Below, piece by piece: positions 23,820 through 36,893 of a stretch of DNA of 64,000 bases (the stretch's first letter is position 1; each line of letters opens with the position of its first letter). The notes beneath the pieces are model-generated. The model ran no database searches and was not told the DNA's origin. It was given only the letters and a program-made list of their open reading frames with translations. This stretch comes from Hirsutella rhossiliensis (Eukaryota; Ascomycota; Sordariomycetes; Hypocreales; Ophiocordycipitaceae): contig NW_025408678.1 of NCBI RefSeq assembly GCF_020360975.1, positions 2,046,001 through 2,110,000 on the forward strand. The letters are read 5' to 3'. Made by a program: the position numbers and the translations under genes.

Positions 23820-24526
23820 TATACTATAAGAATATACCCTTATATTCCTATTTTACTATTATAAAGAAATAATAGGTATAGGGAGGCTTTATAAAATAAG
23901 CTAGTAAAAAGAGGCTTTATAATATAGTTTAAGGGAATAACCCTTAAAAGATAAAGACCTCTACTAGATATCTATACCTTCCTCTAGGAAAAGCGGGTCA
24001 GGGTAAGCCTATCCTTATAAACAAAAATATATATAAAATGCATAAGTTAATTACGAGTAGAACGGATACCCTATTGCCTATTTTAGCCTCGCGGTTCCGA
24101 AGATATCCGCGATACGAGAATAGGTAGGGTATAGAACATTCTAGTTAAATCTACTACTTATACTAGAACCTATAGTCTTACGTTAACTATTACGCTATAA
24201 TTAAACTACCTACTAAGTTAAGAAGATATACTATAGATAGAGCCTTTTAAGTACTATAGAATATACTAGAAAGCTAACTAATTAGTCTACTAGTAGGCGA
24301 GCAATAGTCTATAAAAGACAAAGGATTTCCCTAGGAGTAGTAGATAGAATAAGTAAGTTCGTATATATCTTTTATAACGCTATTCTTTTAATATATTATT
24401 TAGCCCCTTATATACTCGTTATAAATTCTAGATAAAGTCCTACCCTATTTTCCTTCGACCGATCTTTCCGCTTACCTTATCGATTACCTAATTCTATGCT
24501 TATTGCTTATACCTTCTTATATATAC
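23820..24526 (-). mobile_element. 697-bp solo LTR (family Y), copy 2, with TSD
   Basis: The LTR is 23825-24521, the reverse complement of 2023-2719 and exactly the same length. It is flanked by TATAC at 23820-23824 and 24522-24526. It sits between the gypsy gag and the gypsy 5' LTR. It is more mutated than copy 1. No internal region is attached. Confidence 0.87.
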
Positions 24527-24545
24527 TAAATAAGAGCTTTTAATA

Positions 24546-25032
24546 TATAACGACTAATAGTATTATTCTTAAAGGATAAACCTATTAAGGGGTTTATATT
24601 AATAGATATAATAGGGCGTGGTCTAAGTAGTAATATATATATTATATTAGTAATAAGTTAGAGGTTATAGGCTATAAACTAAAACTAGGTAATTAAGTAA
24701 TCGGAATTAAAGATAAGATCGTAATAGAGATTATAATAATTATAATATTAAAAGCTATCGAGCTATCTATCTAAAGGAGTATTCTATTCCTTCCTTATAT
24801 ATCTTAAGAGCTTCCTTAGATCGCCGAGAGCGCTAGGTAATCCTATTATCTAGGAGCGCTAAAGCGCTAAAGCGATCCTACGATCCTAGCTATAGAGCGT
24901 TAAAGCGCTAGAGTAACCTATCGCTCTAAACTTAATTAGCCTATTAGTCTATCTAATATTCCTTACTTCCTATATTACGTAACCTCGTAATATATATTAG
25001 TCCCCGCGGTTTACTAGACCGTAGTTATAATA
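24546..25032 (-). repeat. 5' LTR of the gypsy element (487 bp)
   Basis: Direct repeat of 10116-10599. It is followed by the TSD GTTTT at 25033-25037. Confidence 0.9.
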
Positions 25033-25037
25033 GTTTT

Positions 25038-25117
25038 TCTCTTTTATTTAACATTAAAGTTCTAGATACCTTTAAATAGGTTACTATTATAATCTTTATA
25101 ATAATAATAATAATAAA
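25038..25117. other. Short AT-rich spacer with a TAA microsatellite
   Basis: Contains a (TAA)n tract at about 25099-25114 between the gypsy TSD and a copia LTR fragment. Confidence 0.5.
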
Positions 25118-25509
25118 AAAGGAGCTAAAAGGAAGTATAGAAAGGAGGGTAGGAGTAAGAGGGAAAGTAAAAGTAGTAATAGCTTCCTATAAAAGTAGTA
25201 AGAGATAAGATAGATATACTAGTAATAGCTAAAAAAGAAGGGAAAAACAAGTAAAAAGCTTAGTAGTTAAAAGGATATTAATAGCCTCTAAAAGTAGGAT
25301 CTTATTTATTAATTAAGATACTAAATAGGTATAAAAAAGGGCGTTAAATAAAGGAAAGAAGGATAATTAAGGTAATATAATAATTACTCCCTTAATATAA
25401 TTACTACCTTTATAAGAAATAAATATCTCTACCCTACCTATCCGATCCCTTACTTTTACTTTTACCTTTATATATTTTATATAAGCTTCTTATATCTCTC
25501 TTTATAAGA
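25118..25509 (+). repeat. Solo LTR fragment of the copia A-D family
   Basis: Matches the LTR from about its 80th base to its end (ending TTTATAAGA). No internal region follows. The 5' part is missing, so it is a truncated solo LTR. It is strongly RIPed. Confidence 0.8.
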
Positions 25510-26609
25510 AATTAAGGTAGTAGATAATAGTACTTTAAAAGTTATTATTAATAGTAATAAAGAAAGAACCTATAATTATATTATTAATACTATACCCTTA
25601 GGCGCTATATAGGTAATAAATATAACTAAGGTAGATCTTAACTATTATAAGATATATACTATTAAAAGGCTTTAATATAAACCTACTAAGAAAATTAAGA
25701 TAAAGGTTAAGAGCTAATAGTATATTTTAATTATCCCCTTACTATAAGCTTAACTAACTACTAACCTATAAGTAAGAGAGGCTTAACTTAGGCTCCTTTT
25801 AAGGTAAGTAATCCTTCTCTAACCTCCTTATCTACTATTACGTTTACCTATCTTATAGTCTTAATACCGCTAATATAGTAAGGACTATAATTACTTCTTA
25901 TACTTAGGGCTAAGATAGTGCTCGCTTAAGAGCTTACTATATATATAATAACGCGCGGAAAAGAATTATTAAAATTACCCTTTTAAACCTCGCCGCTATA
26001 TATAACGTAATAAAAATTCCTTAAATTATAGTATATTAACTCTTATTTATAAAACTAGTATAAAGGCTAAGATATAGTAAGCGCGTTTACTATTTTCGGC
26101 GTTAATAAGTATAGCTTTATACTATTAGCTTAAATAATACTAGCTATTAAGAGGAAGCTATATTTTACTAGTAAGGCGTTAAGTTTAAAATATACTTAGA
26201 TTATTAAGGTAGTTAATTTAGTATATAATACTATAAGAAAGGTTTTAGTAGTTATATAAATAGATTATAAGTTAGCTAAGATAGTAGATATATAAAGGTT
26301 AATTAATAAGGTTAAGATAAGGTAGTACTTAAACGTTTTTACTTATTAAGCTTTTACTTTAAATATTACTATTATCTCTTATATAGTATTAAAAGATTAC
26401 CTAGAAATATATTAAGATATAGACTAAGATATATTTAAGTAGTATCTATAAGTAGTAAGCTATTAAATAGTAATATAAACGTACTATTATATATATATAT
26501 AATAAGAGCTATTAAATAAAATAGAAAAAAAGTAACTTCAATTATATTAGATTATATACTTAATTGCTTTTATTATACTTTTACTATATAATTAAACGTA
26601 GTATATATC
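25510..26609. other. RIPed DNA, nothing assignable
   Basis: AT-rich sequence without recognised motif or open frame. It probably derives from an older repeat, because RIP acts on duplicated DNA. Confidence 0.5.
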
Positions 26610-27085
26610 TTATAAGAGAGATATAAGAAGTATATATAAAATATATAAAGGTAAAATTAAAAGTAAGGGGTTAGATAAATAAAGTAGAGATATTTAATTC
26701 TTATAAGGGTAGTAATTATAGTAAGAGAGTAATTATTATATTACCTTAATTATCCTTTTATCCTTTATCTAACGCCCTTATTAATACCTATTTAATATCT
26801 TAATTAATAAAGAAGATCCTACTTAAAGAAGCTATTAATATCCTTTTAACTACTAAGCTTTTTACTAGTTTTCCCCCTCCTTTTTAGCCGTTACTAGTAT
26901 ATCTATCTTATCTCTTACTACCTTTATAAGAAGCTATCGCTACTTTTACTTTCCCTTTTACCCCTACCCTTTTCTTTATACCCTTTTTTAGCTCCTTCCT
27001 TAAAACCTATTTTTTTTAGCTTCCTTAGTCCCTCTTACTAATAGATATCTCTAAGAACTATAAAATTAAGCTATACTTTATAATA
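26610..27085 (-). repeat. 3' LTR of copia copy B
   Basis: Reverse complement of the family LTR, starting TCTTATAAGAG and ending CTTTATAATA. The purine tract lies just to its right on the minus strand. Confidence 0.85.
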
Positions 27086-27329
27086 TACCCCCTTCGCTAT
27101 AGCTTACCCTTATAGTAATAGTATAGCTAATATAGCTTTAGTTTAGTAAGTATATAAAAGAGGTTCTTAGCTTTATACTTATCTATTTACTTAAGGAAAG
27201 TAAGGGCCCTTTTAGGTCCCTAGGCTCTTTTAGACCTACTTAAGGAATAAGGGCTTAAAGATAAGAAAGTCCTATAAAAAAGGGCCTTTTTTAAAGGGAA
27301 ATACCTAATTAAAATAAGGGGCCCGTTAA

Positions 27330-30300
27330 AGGGAAAACCTCTTTCTTTTTCTTTAGCTATAAACGTTACCTTCTTATATAGGCTATTAGATTATCTCGTT
27401 AACTCTTAAGGTAGGCCTTTAAAGATAGCTTCTTATAGACGTCTTTTAGCTTAATTTACTATAAAATAATAGCTAGCTTTTACTTTAGTAAGGGCTTTAT
27501 AAGACCGTTTACTTTTATCGATATTATTAAAACCTAATAAATAGAAATAAGTCCCCTTTAAAGCTCTTAGCGTAACTAATACTAATAAATATCGATATAC
27601 TATAGCTAGGTTAATAGCTTACTATTTTCTATAAGAATTTATATAGTCTATATATTATTATATTTTATAGCTAATAAGGTTAGAATTTATAGTTATAAAG
27701 ATATTACTAGCTAGCTAAGGAAAATTACTTTTTTTAATGCTTTTAAAAGAGCTAGTAGCTTTACCTCTATACTAAAAGTTATAATAATAGCTTACTTTAA
27801 AGCTCTTTAAGTAATAGTTCCTTTAAAAAGGGATATAATATACCTTTATAAGCTCTTTCTATTTAATAAATTATCTATAAAAGATAAATCGCTTAAATAA
27901 AAGAAGATTTTAATAGCTAATTTCTTTTATTCCTACCCTCCTAAGTATAAACTATATAATCTTATTAAATAAAGATAAAGGATAGCTTAGTCTATTACTT
28001 CTTAGTACTTAGGGCTAGGATTCTAGTTATACTTAGCTAGCTAAGAGATTATAAAAGAGATATCCGGTCTAGTAAAAATAGCTAAAAAAAGTAAGGCGCT
28101 TACCTTCTATTAATATTAGTATTTCTATTACTCCCTAGCTTAAAAGGATAAATTAAGTAAAAGCTCTTTATTTAATATAAGCGTAAAGGGAAGCTTTTTA
28201 TTAAGGGAATTAAGGAGGAATTTATTAGTAACCTTATTAATATAAGCGTCTTAAGTAACCTAGATAGTTTATTAAGACCTATTTTAAAGGATTTATATCC
28301 CTAGGAACTACTTTAGCTATTCCCTAGCTTAGTTATCTTATACCTTTATTATAGGCCTTATATAGCCTCCCTAGCTATTACTTCTTCCTCTTTTAAGTAA
28401 GCTTAGATAATATTATCGATATAGAAAAAGACTATAATTTTACCCTTTTATATTATATATAGTTCCTAAGGGACTTTCTTAAAGCTTAGGGCTTTTAAGG
28501 AACCTATTAAATACTATTATAAAAGAAAGGGTAATCTCTATAATCTATATAAAGCTTTTCTAAGCTATAAAACCTTTCCTAGCTATTAAAAGCTTAGTAA
28601 AAGATATATATAGATAACTTCTTCCTCCTTAAGTAAGTAGTTAATAAAGGCATTAACTATATCTATTTAATTAAGGTCGAGGTCGAATTCTACTACTATA
28701 GCTATAAAGGTCTAAAAAGATATCCTTACTAAGGTAGTCGCCTTAATAAGTAGATCTTATTTTTCCTATTAATTCCTATAGATAACTATTTAGGCCTTAT
28801 ACTTTAAAAGGAAGCTATATTTATTAGTCTTATAGATAAAGACCTACTTATGGCTAAGGACCTATTTTCCTCTTACCTTTTCTTTAAAGTCCTCTTTAAA
28901 AGACCCTATCTCTTTATATAAGGCTAGGAAGTCTTTCTAGGCCTAGAAAAACTAGTCTTTAAAGGGGTGTTTTTCTAGCTACTTTTAGTTTACTAGTAGG
29001 TCTAGGAGGTCTCTTTTATATACCTTCCTTACTAATAGTAGCTTAAAAAGCTAGCTTACTATAAATACTTTATAAGAACTATCTTTTATAAGCGTTAAAT
29101 AAAAGTTAGAAAAATAATCGAAATAAAAGAGAGGTTAATCTTCTTTTATATTAGGCCCTATACCTTCTTTTACTTCTTAAAGTAAAGATAAAAAGGTAGC
29201 TAGGTAATCCTTTAAGAAAGAAAGAGGTGCCTTTCTTACCCCCTTAAAGGTTAAGATAGGAAGACTAATAAAAAAAGCTACTTTTAAATCTTCTTCTTAT
29301 TCTATAAAAAGAAGTATAAGAAAGTAAGCGTATTTTAGCTCTACTACTTTCTTATAGTCTCTTTCTTTATTTAGATTATTTAATCTAATAGCTTCCTTTT
29401 CTTTTTCTTTAAAGTTAGCATTATCTTTAACTACTTTAATATTAGTTTCTTCTTTTATTTCCTTATCTAAGACCTCTTCTTAAAACTATAAAAAAGGGGG
29501 GATTTAAATTTTCTAAATTTATTAATATTAAAAGAGTAAGAAGGGCTATTAATCCTTCTTTTTATTAAAGAAGCTATATTTATTAGAAATTATATCCTTA
29601 GTTAAAATAACCTTTTATAAAAGAGGAATCTAGATCTAAAAGATATTTATAGAATTATAGCTAATAAGGTAACTAATAAAAGCTCTAAGATTAAGCTTTC
29701 TTTTCTTCTTTTTATTTAGCTATATATTAGTAGTTATAGCGTATACCTTATAGCTATAGGTATAATAGTAGGCTAGTAAGGCCCTTTTCTTTATAAAGAG
29801 CTTAAAAGGGGATTTTTAGTTTATTCCTTAGTTTAGTTTCTTAGGGTCCTTAGGGTCCTTAAAGGTCCGGTTTTAAAAGTAATAAGCGGTCTTAATAACT
29901 TCCCTTTAAAGGTTATAGGGAAGCCTTATAAGAAGTCTTATTATATAGGCCCTTTTTATTATAGTACCCCTTAATCTTTTTACCCTTCTATTTTAGGCCT
30001 AGGTATATAATACTAATAAGAGGGGTAAGATACCCCTTTTTAAAGCTAATTTAAGATATCTTTAGTAAATAGCTCTCTATTAAACTATATCTTCTTTACT
30101 TTATAGCTAAAGTAGGATTTTATTTAGTTAACGAAGTCCTAAAAAGTAAACTAGTTATACTTACTTAAGTAGGTCTATAAGAAATAAAGGAAACCTATCC
30201 CTTAAAAAGCGTTTATAAAAAACATTACCTTAATAAAGCTTTCTTAATCCTTAGAGACGTTAGTTTAGTTAACCTAAATTTCCTTATATAGCTAGTCTAG

Positions 30301-31217
30301 CTATAAAAGGGTTTATTTAGAAATTTATCTCTTAGTCTTTCTTTAGCTATAGTATTTATATTTAACGGTCTTTAAGCCCTTTATTTATACGCCTTATTAT
30401 AAGCCTAGCTTATATAAAGCTAGGGGGCCTAAGTAACTAAGTTATATATATTAAGGAAGACTATTTCCTTAGCTTACTAAAAGAGGGTTCTTAGAACCTA
30501 TCCTTTTAATAGGAAAAGCTAACTTCTTAAGAGATTCCTTCTTAAAGATAAGTCGGAATTTAAGAATAAATTAACTAAATTTCTCCTTAATAAGTTTTAT
30601 AGTCTAATTCTTCTAAACTAGCTTTATAGGCTTAGACGTTATATCTTAAAAGATTCCTTCCTCTTAAAGAAAGCGGAAGGAAATTAAGCTCGTTAAAAAT
30701 TAAGGGTAAAAAGCTACCCTTTTTTATCGAAGAATTTATATAGACCTATTAAGTAATTTTATCGTGAAATTCACCCTTCTATATCCCTTTATCTATATAG
30801 TTAATTCCCTAGTAATAAGATATTCCCTCCTTACTTTTTTAAAGGACTAGAAGTATAAGAGTATATTATAGATATTAAGGGAAGTACTAGAGTTAAGGAT
30901 AGCAGATTTTTATAAGGGATAGTTAGAGGGTCCTAATAGTTAGTCTTTGCTTTATTAATCTATAAGGAATATAAAGGCCGGATTTACTATACTAATACTT
31001 TTTCCTTAAATTTACGGTTTAAATAAAGGTAGTAGCGTTATTAGTTACTATTTCTTAGTAACCTAAATCTTATCTATCTTCTTTTATAATAAGGGGTCCT
31101 CCTTAAGAGACTATTATACTATTTCTTATAGCCTCTTTAAAAGGTTAACTCCTTTAAGTTAGTTTTCCTCGAAGACCTATTAGTAGTCTTCTAGCTAATA
31201 GGGCTTTTTATATACTT
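27330..31217 (-). pseudogene. gag-pol pseudogene of copia copy B, pol part
   Basis: Collinear with copy D pol on the minus strand. The RT box region lies near 28400-28440 and the RNase H region at 27500-28000. It contains many RIP stops. The coding region is cut at 31217-31222 by the nested element and resumes beyond 36893. Confidence 0.8.
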
Positions 31218-31222
31218 AGTAG

Positions 31223-31790
31223 TCTAAAGGTATATAAGTAAAAGCGGAATTTTAGGAAATTAAGGAATTACGTAAGGCTACGTAATAGAGGGGAAGAAGG
31301 AGTATAAGGGAGGATTTTTAATAGAATTTATTAGTAGTGTATTAGTATATAGAAGAGGTGTTAAAGTTAATGATTCTCTATCTATCTACTAGCGGACATG
31401 CTGTCTTATATAGACAATTGTAGCTGAACGGAAGAACCTTTCGGGACTAGATTTAGGCTGCCGTATAGCCCTAAGACTAGGGAATTCCGTGATATCTCGA
31501 GTAAATCTAGAAGTGTCTTAGTTCTACTAATATTCGTGTTTAGAGGAGGTTGGTCGTGCCGGTGTTCTTAAGAGGTCTTAGCTAGCATTCTAAGCTAGCT
31601 CTATTCCTTCGATTCCCGATTATACGATACCCGGCAACCCGTTTAATGCATAATAATATGCAAAATGACGAGCGATTCTTGCTCTATAGGATAAGATTTT
31701 GTCTATAATTAATATACTACTTATTGGCTTATATAATCGGGAGAGTATATTATAGCTGCTTTATTTATAGTAGGAACACCGTTCCTTATA
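31223..31790 (-). repeat. 3' LTR of family K (568 bp)
   Basis: Direct repeat of 36321-36888 and same length. It keeps many CpA and TpG steps. On the minus strand a purine tract (AAGGGAGGC) precedes it. Confidence 0.92.
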
Positions 31791-32165
31791 GCCTCCCTTA
31801 AAGAGTAGATTTATATACTCTTTACTGATTTATTTATAGTAGTATATATATAAGGTAAAAACCTAATATAGGAAAACCATTCTTATACCTTAATAGGATA
31901 TATAAAAACCTATTCTTTCTTAGGAAAAAAAAAATCATTAGGTATAAACTAATAGAAAAACCTATAGTAGGAAAAATCTATAGTTATAATAATTATTTAT
32001 AGGATAACCTTATATAAGGTAAAACCTATTATTACTAGGAAAATCTTAATAGATAAAAACCTAGTAAATATTTCTCTAGGAAACCTAAAAAAGGAAAAAC
32101 CTAGTAGGGGAAAGATATAGAAAGCATAAGAAATATCTAAAAACCCCTTTTAATTACTTAGGAAC
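31791..32165 (-). other. Untranslated 3' interior of family K
   Basis: AT-rich sequence between RNase H and the 3' LTR. It carries scattered 'AAAACCTA' units; no coding signal is seen. Confidence 0.5.
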
Positions 32166-32450
32166 TTATATTAAGGATAGACTGTTTCTAAATTTATAGA
32201 GTAATCTAGGTCTTAATTCCTTCGTAAAAATATTAGCTATATTATCTTCTAATTTAATATAAAAAACTCTAATTTCCCCTTCTCTTATACTAGTTCTAGT
32301 ATAGTAATAGGCTAATCTTATATACTTAGACCTTTTATAAAATTCCGGATTTTCTACTAATTTAATAGCAGTAGTATTATCCGTTAAAATAGGAGGTATA
32401 GTATTAGGAATCTTAATAGATAGATCCTTAGTAATATTTTTAAAAAGCAT
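32166..32450 (-). pseudogene. Family K copia RNase H fragment
   Basis: An open stretch of 94 codons on the minus strand. It contains DNTTAIKLVENPEFYKRSKY, a histidine-poor variant of the copia 'DNQSAIKLAENPxxHxRSKHI' motif, followed by 'EGEIRVFYI', 'EDNIANIFTK' and 'L'. This is the C-terminal end of copia Pol. It is the longest open piece of an otherwise RIP-broken gag-pol and is not a separate gene. The His to Tyr changes fit C to T mutation. Confidence 0.88.
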
Positions 32451-35400
32451 GTTTAAATAAACAGCTTCTTTATTTGCCTTCTTAAGGCTAATATACTCTG
32501 CTTCGTAGGTAGAAAGGGCAATAGCTTTCTGCTTAGAGCAAGCCTAGCTTATTATATTATTATATATATAAAAATAGTAACCGGAAAAGGATTTTCCGTC
32601 CGTTAAATCCAACGCTTAGCTAGAGTTAGTAAAACCTTTTATATATAGATAGGTAAAAGGGATATTGCAATTATATTTAATCTTTAGGTTAGGGAATTTA
32701 TTTAAATATTTCTAAATTATATTTAAAGCCTTAAAATGCGTCTAGTTAGGCTTAGCCGCGAATCTAGCGTAGGAAATTATAGAATATAAGATATCTAGCC
32801 TAGTAAATAAGGCTAAGTATAATAGAGATCCTATTTCTTTCTAAAATTGCAATATATCTTCCTTAGAAGGTAATTCCTTTGCTTTTATAAGCTTAAAGCC
32901 TACTATAGCGGTAAATTCAAGTTCCTAAACCTTCTTTATTAAATTCCTTTAATTTATTTAAGGTATAATTTTCTTAGGATATATATAGCTCTTTATTTTC
33001 TCGGTTTATTATAATATTTAGACCTAAGAAGTCTTTTATATCTCCTAAGATAGTAAAATCTAGGAATTTAGATAATTCTTTAAATAATCTTTCTTCTATT
33101 ATAGATTTAGAGGGCCCTACTATAAGAAAGTCGTCGACGTAAATTGCTAAGGCTATACTATAGTCCTTATTTATAAATACTCCTTTGTCTATTAAAAGAG
33201 GAAGAAATCTAAGATTATTTAGTATAATTTTTAAATGATTATACTAGAGCTTAGGACTTTGTTTTAGGCTATATAATGCTTTCTTTAGCTTTGCTTTAAT
33301 TTGACCGGTTTATATAGGTCTAGGAATTTAGTTAATTTAATTCCTTTAGCTCTATAAGCTAATCTATATTTTAAATAATATTCTTTAAGAGCGTATTCTT
33401 TATAGCCTATAGGAAGATCGATATATACTTCGCTATTTATATCGGTATATACGAAGGCATTTATTATATCTATTTGCAAAGCTTTAAATTCGTAGATAAT
33501 AGCTAAAATAAGTAGAATTCTAATAGATTTAGGTCTAGCCGTAGTCGAGAAGGTATCTAGGAAATCTAAGCTATAGATCTACTTAAATCCCTATATTACG
33601 AAACGGGCTTTATATTTTATTATATTATTTTAACTATCCTTCTTAATAGTATAAACCTAGCGGCCTCCTATAGCCTCCTTATCCCTAGGAGGTAGGAAAA
33701 TTCCTAAGTTTTATATTTAATTAGCTAGATAATTTCCTTAATTATAGTATCTTTCTAAAATGCTATTTTAGGGCTATTTATTGCCTGTTTATAGGTCTTT
33801 AGAATTTTTAGATCCTGATTTTCTATACTAGCTAGAATTAACTCTATAAAATCGCAGTTTAGAAATAAATTAACGTTAGGGTATTCGATATAGTTAGAAT
33901 CGAACCCTTCCGGCTTCTTAGGTAATTCTACTACTATTCTACTAGTAGTAGGAATAGGATCGTTATTTAGAGACTCTTCTTCTATAAAGGGCGAGGGACT
34001 TTTATCTCTAGGTTCTCTAGTAGCTTCCTCTATAGGGATATAGCTTTCTAGCTTATCTTTATTCGAATAGAATTAAAATCAAAGGTATTATTACTACTAG
34101 AGATTTCTAGATTTTTATAAATTTATTTTCTAGTATAGTAATATCTCTAGAGATAGTAATCTTTCTCTTAGAAAATCCTAGATTTTATATACATTTTCTA
34201 AATAGCCTACTATTATTCCCTTAAAAGCTCTATTATCTAGCTTATCTTTAGGTCTTTATTCTTATAATATATAAGGCTTCCGAAGGTCTTAAATTTATTT
34301 AAGGTCTCGAAGGTAGTATTATATTATCCTCTTTCTATAGGACTTTAAATCCTATCGTAGAATACGGTGATCTATTATATAAATAGGTAGCTGTTAAAAC
34401 AGCTTCTCCCTATAGATATTTAGGAAGCCTAGCAGTAAATAAAAGAGCTCGTACTTTTTCTAATATAGTACGATTTATTCTTTCTATTCTACTATTAGAT
34501 TCCGGCGTCTTAGGAGGACTAGAATTAAAGATAATTCCTTCTTTTTCGTAATAGAGCTTTATTTTATATATAAATTCTTTAGCATTATTAGAAAATGCTT
34601 CTAATCCTAGTATTTTTAGGTTATTTTCACCCTATTTTTAATTTCTAGGAACCTATCTAGAGCTTCTCCTTTTTCAAGAAGGTATATTTCTAGATATCGG
34701 GTTCCTACGTCTAGAAAGAGATATAATAGTAATATTTATTATAAGTAGGCACTTTAATTAGCCCCTAAATATCTAATACTATTTTTTCTAAATAAGAATA
34801 AGACTTATACGAAGGATGTTTATTAACCTTATTCGTTGCTTTAGCTCTAATATATATTTCGCATTGCCTTATTTTTCCCCCTTTCCTTTTACTAATATAA
34901 AGGAAGCTTTTCCCTAGTAAACTTTAGACTTAATTTCTTTATAGTTAATAAGGAAATTCTTATTAGATACTATATGCCTAGTAGCTCCGGTATTATATAT
35001 AAAATTAAAGATCCTTTTATTCTTATAACTAGGAAATCCTCCTTCTCTTACCTTTAAGACTAATTCCTTTATTCTAGGAATCGAGGCTTCTAGAGGTCCT
35101 AAAAGAGAGTCTTTATTAGCTTCTACTATAGGGGTATTTATAGAGGTTAAAATTACCTCTAAATCCTTAGACGTTTATATAGGGGTCGGAGCCCTAGAAA
35201 GGTCTATAAGGTCGATATCTAGGTCTATATTTTCTTACGAAGCTATATTTAAGACCTTATTACTATCTTCCGAATCGGACTCTAGCTCGGTAATTCGAGC
35301 CTTCCTTCTTTTATTAGTAGTAGAAATGCTATTAGAAGGGGATTTCTTCTTAGAGGAAGAAGAAGAAGAAGATTTTCTCTTCTTAGAAATTCGAGTCCTA
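32451..35400 (-). pseudogene. Family K pol pseudogene (integrase and reverse transcriptase)
   Basis: The minus-strand RT shows an open piece (33285-33479) starting 'MQIDIINAFVYTDINSEVYI', the copia 'QMDVxNAFLxxDLxEEVYM' motif. The catalytic box AIYVDDFLIVG has its YVDD at 33130-33141, and all four residues are intact. The integrase core should lie at about 34000-34900, and fragments such as 'NRTI' and 'PNSRVE'-type regions are interrupted by RIP stops. A Ser- and Glu-rich low-complexity stretch at 35330-35400 (GAA-rich on the minus strand's complement) separates it from Gag. It is not expressible as a full polyprotein. Confidence 0.8.
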
Positions 35401-36240
35401 TCGTCCCTTTTTCCTTTATTTAATACCTAATAAGCGGGAGCCTTATTTAGGTGTAATTTATAGCAATTTACTATAAAATGCCCTGGTTTTTTGCATTCCT
35501 TATAATAAAGTGTATCCGTAGAATTTCTATGGGATTTCTAAGGCTTCCTTTATATTAGGAAGGCTTTCTCCGAAGATTTATCTATATCCTCTATTCTTCT
35601 AGCTTCGTCTAAAAGACTAGCTGTTAGGGATTCGAGGGTAAACGCCGTAGAATTATGCCTAAGGCTCTACGTAATATTTATAATATAGCTTCTAAATTCC
35701 TTATTAAGGCAATTAAGAATCTATGCTATAAGGATAACTTTTAGAATTTCTATATTACGGGATTTTAAATCCTCGTAGATTTCCTTTACCTTATAAAGGT
35801 ATTTCTCTAAATTAGAGTCCGAGGGACTAAGATTAAAGAGCTGCTTTATAAGTAAATAATTCGACGAGAAATTCGACGGATTATATAGCTTTATAAGCTT
35901 ATCCTAAGCAGCTTTAGCATTTATTAAATGCTTAATTTGCATTAAAGGGCCATCTTCGACTTAAAGAAAAATCTAGGATAAAGCTTCTGCAGTCTTTATA
36001 TAATTTTCTTGCTCTAAGGTAGCGATAAGCTTTTCCTTAGTAAGGATAGCTCTTATCCTCGTAGTCTAAAGAGTATAATTTAAATTTCCCTTAAGTCTAG
36101 AGAATTTATATTCTTTCTATCTACCTATTTTATATAAATTCGGTATTATTTCGTTCGTAGGGATCGAGAAGTCTAGGCGGGAGTTTAAGAGCATAGGAAG
36201 GTAGAAAAAGTCGTTAGGGGGATTTTCGAAAGGAATTTTA
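35401..36240 (-). pseudogene. Family K gag pseudogene with zinc knuckle
   Basis: On the minus strand the segment 35463-35504 reads Y-K-E-C-K-K-P-G-H-F-I-V-N-C. This is the CxxCxxxGHxxxxC nucleocapsid knuckle with its first Cys turned to Tyr (TGT to TAT). The Gag body lies upstream, at about 35550-36240. It contains RIP stops. Start codon not defined. Confidence 0.75.
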
Positions 36241-36302
36241 ATCGGGTATTTCGATAAGGAATTTCAAAGGTATAAGTAGTTGATTTCCCGGCTTAAAAGG
36301 AG

Positions 36303-36320
36303 TAAGCCGGGCTTATAACC
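36303..36320 (-). other. Primer-binding site (half-tRNA iMet) of family K
   Basis: On the minus strand GGTTATAAGCCCGGCTTA directly follows the 5' LTR end TTTAGA. It is the same anticodon-arm complement as in the other copia family. Confidence 0.75.
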
Positions 36321-36888
36321 TCTAAAGGTATATAAGCAAAAGCGGAATTTTAGGAAATTAAGGAATTACGTAAGACTACGTGATAGAGGGGAAGAAGGAG
36401 TATAAGGTAGGATTTTCAACGGAATTTATTAGTAGTGTATTAGTATATAGAAGAGGTGTTAAAGTTAATGATTCTCTATCTATCTACTAGCGGACATGCT
36501 GTCTTATATAGATAATTATAGCTGAACGGAAGAACCTTTCGGGACTAGATTTAGGCTGCCGTATAGCCCTAAGACTAGGGAATTCCGTGATATCTCGAGT
36601 GAATCTAGAAGTGTCTTGGTTCCACTGATATTCGTGTTTAGAGGAGGTTGGTCGTGCCGGTGTTCTTAAGAGGTCTTAGCTAGCATTCCAAGCTAGCTCT
36701 GTTCCTTCGATTCCCGATTATACGATACCCGGCAACCCGTTTAATGCATAATAACATATAAAATAACGAGCGATTCTTACTCTATAGGATAAGATTTTAT
36801 CTATAATTAATATACTACTTATTAGCTTATATAATCGGGAGAGAATATTATAGCTACTTTATTTATAGTAGGAACACCGTTCCTTATA
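36321..36888 (-). repeat. 5' LTR of family K (568 bp)
   Basis: Direct repeat of 31223-31790. The few differences are mostly transitions. TSD AGTAG follows. Confidence 0.92.
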
Positions 36889-36893
36889 AGTAG

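Larger units (their letters stand above)
10116..25032 (-). mobile_element. Ty3/gypsy retrotransposon with two nested insertions
   Basis: The element is flanked by GTTTT at 10111-10115 and 25033-25037. Its LTRs (10116-10599 and 24546-25032) begin TATAACGAC and end GTCGTAATA or GTTATAATA, RIP forms of a TGTAACGAC...GTCGTAACA end pair. Gag and RT lie on the minus strand, so the right LTR is the 5' LTR. Nested inside are copia copy D (13492-19822) and a solo LTR (23825-24521). Removing both leaves about 7.9 kb, a normal full-length gypsy size. Every coding region is RIPed. Confidence 0.92.
31218..36893 (-). mobile_element. Second copia-family retrotransposon (family K) with TSD
   Basis: The element proper is 31223-36888 (5666 bp). 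It has two equal 568-bp LTRs and the TSD AGTAG at 31218-31222 and 36889-36893. It is inserted in the gag part of copia copy B. Minus-strand landmarks include a Gag zinc knuckle, RT YVDD and RNase H. RIP is weaker than in the surrounding element, which fits a more recent insertion. Its LTR ends TTTAGA before a half-tRNA(iMet) primer-binding site, again GA rather than CA. Confidence 0.93.
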
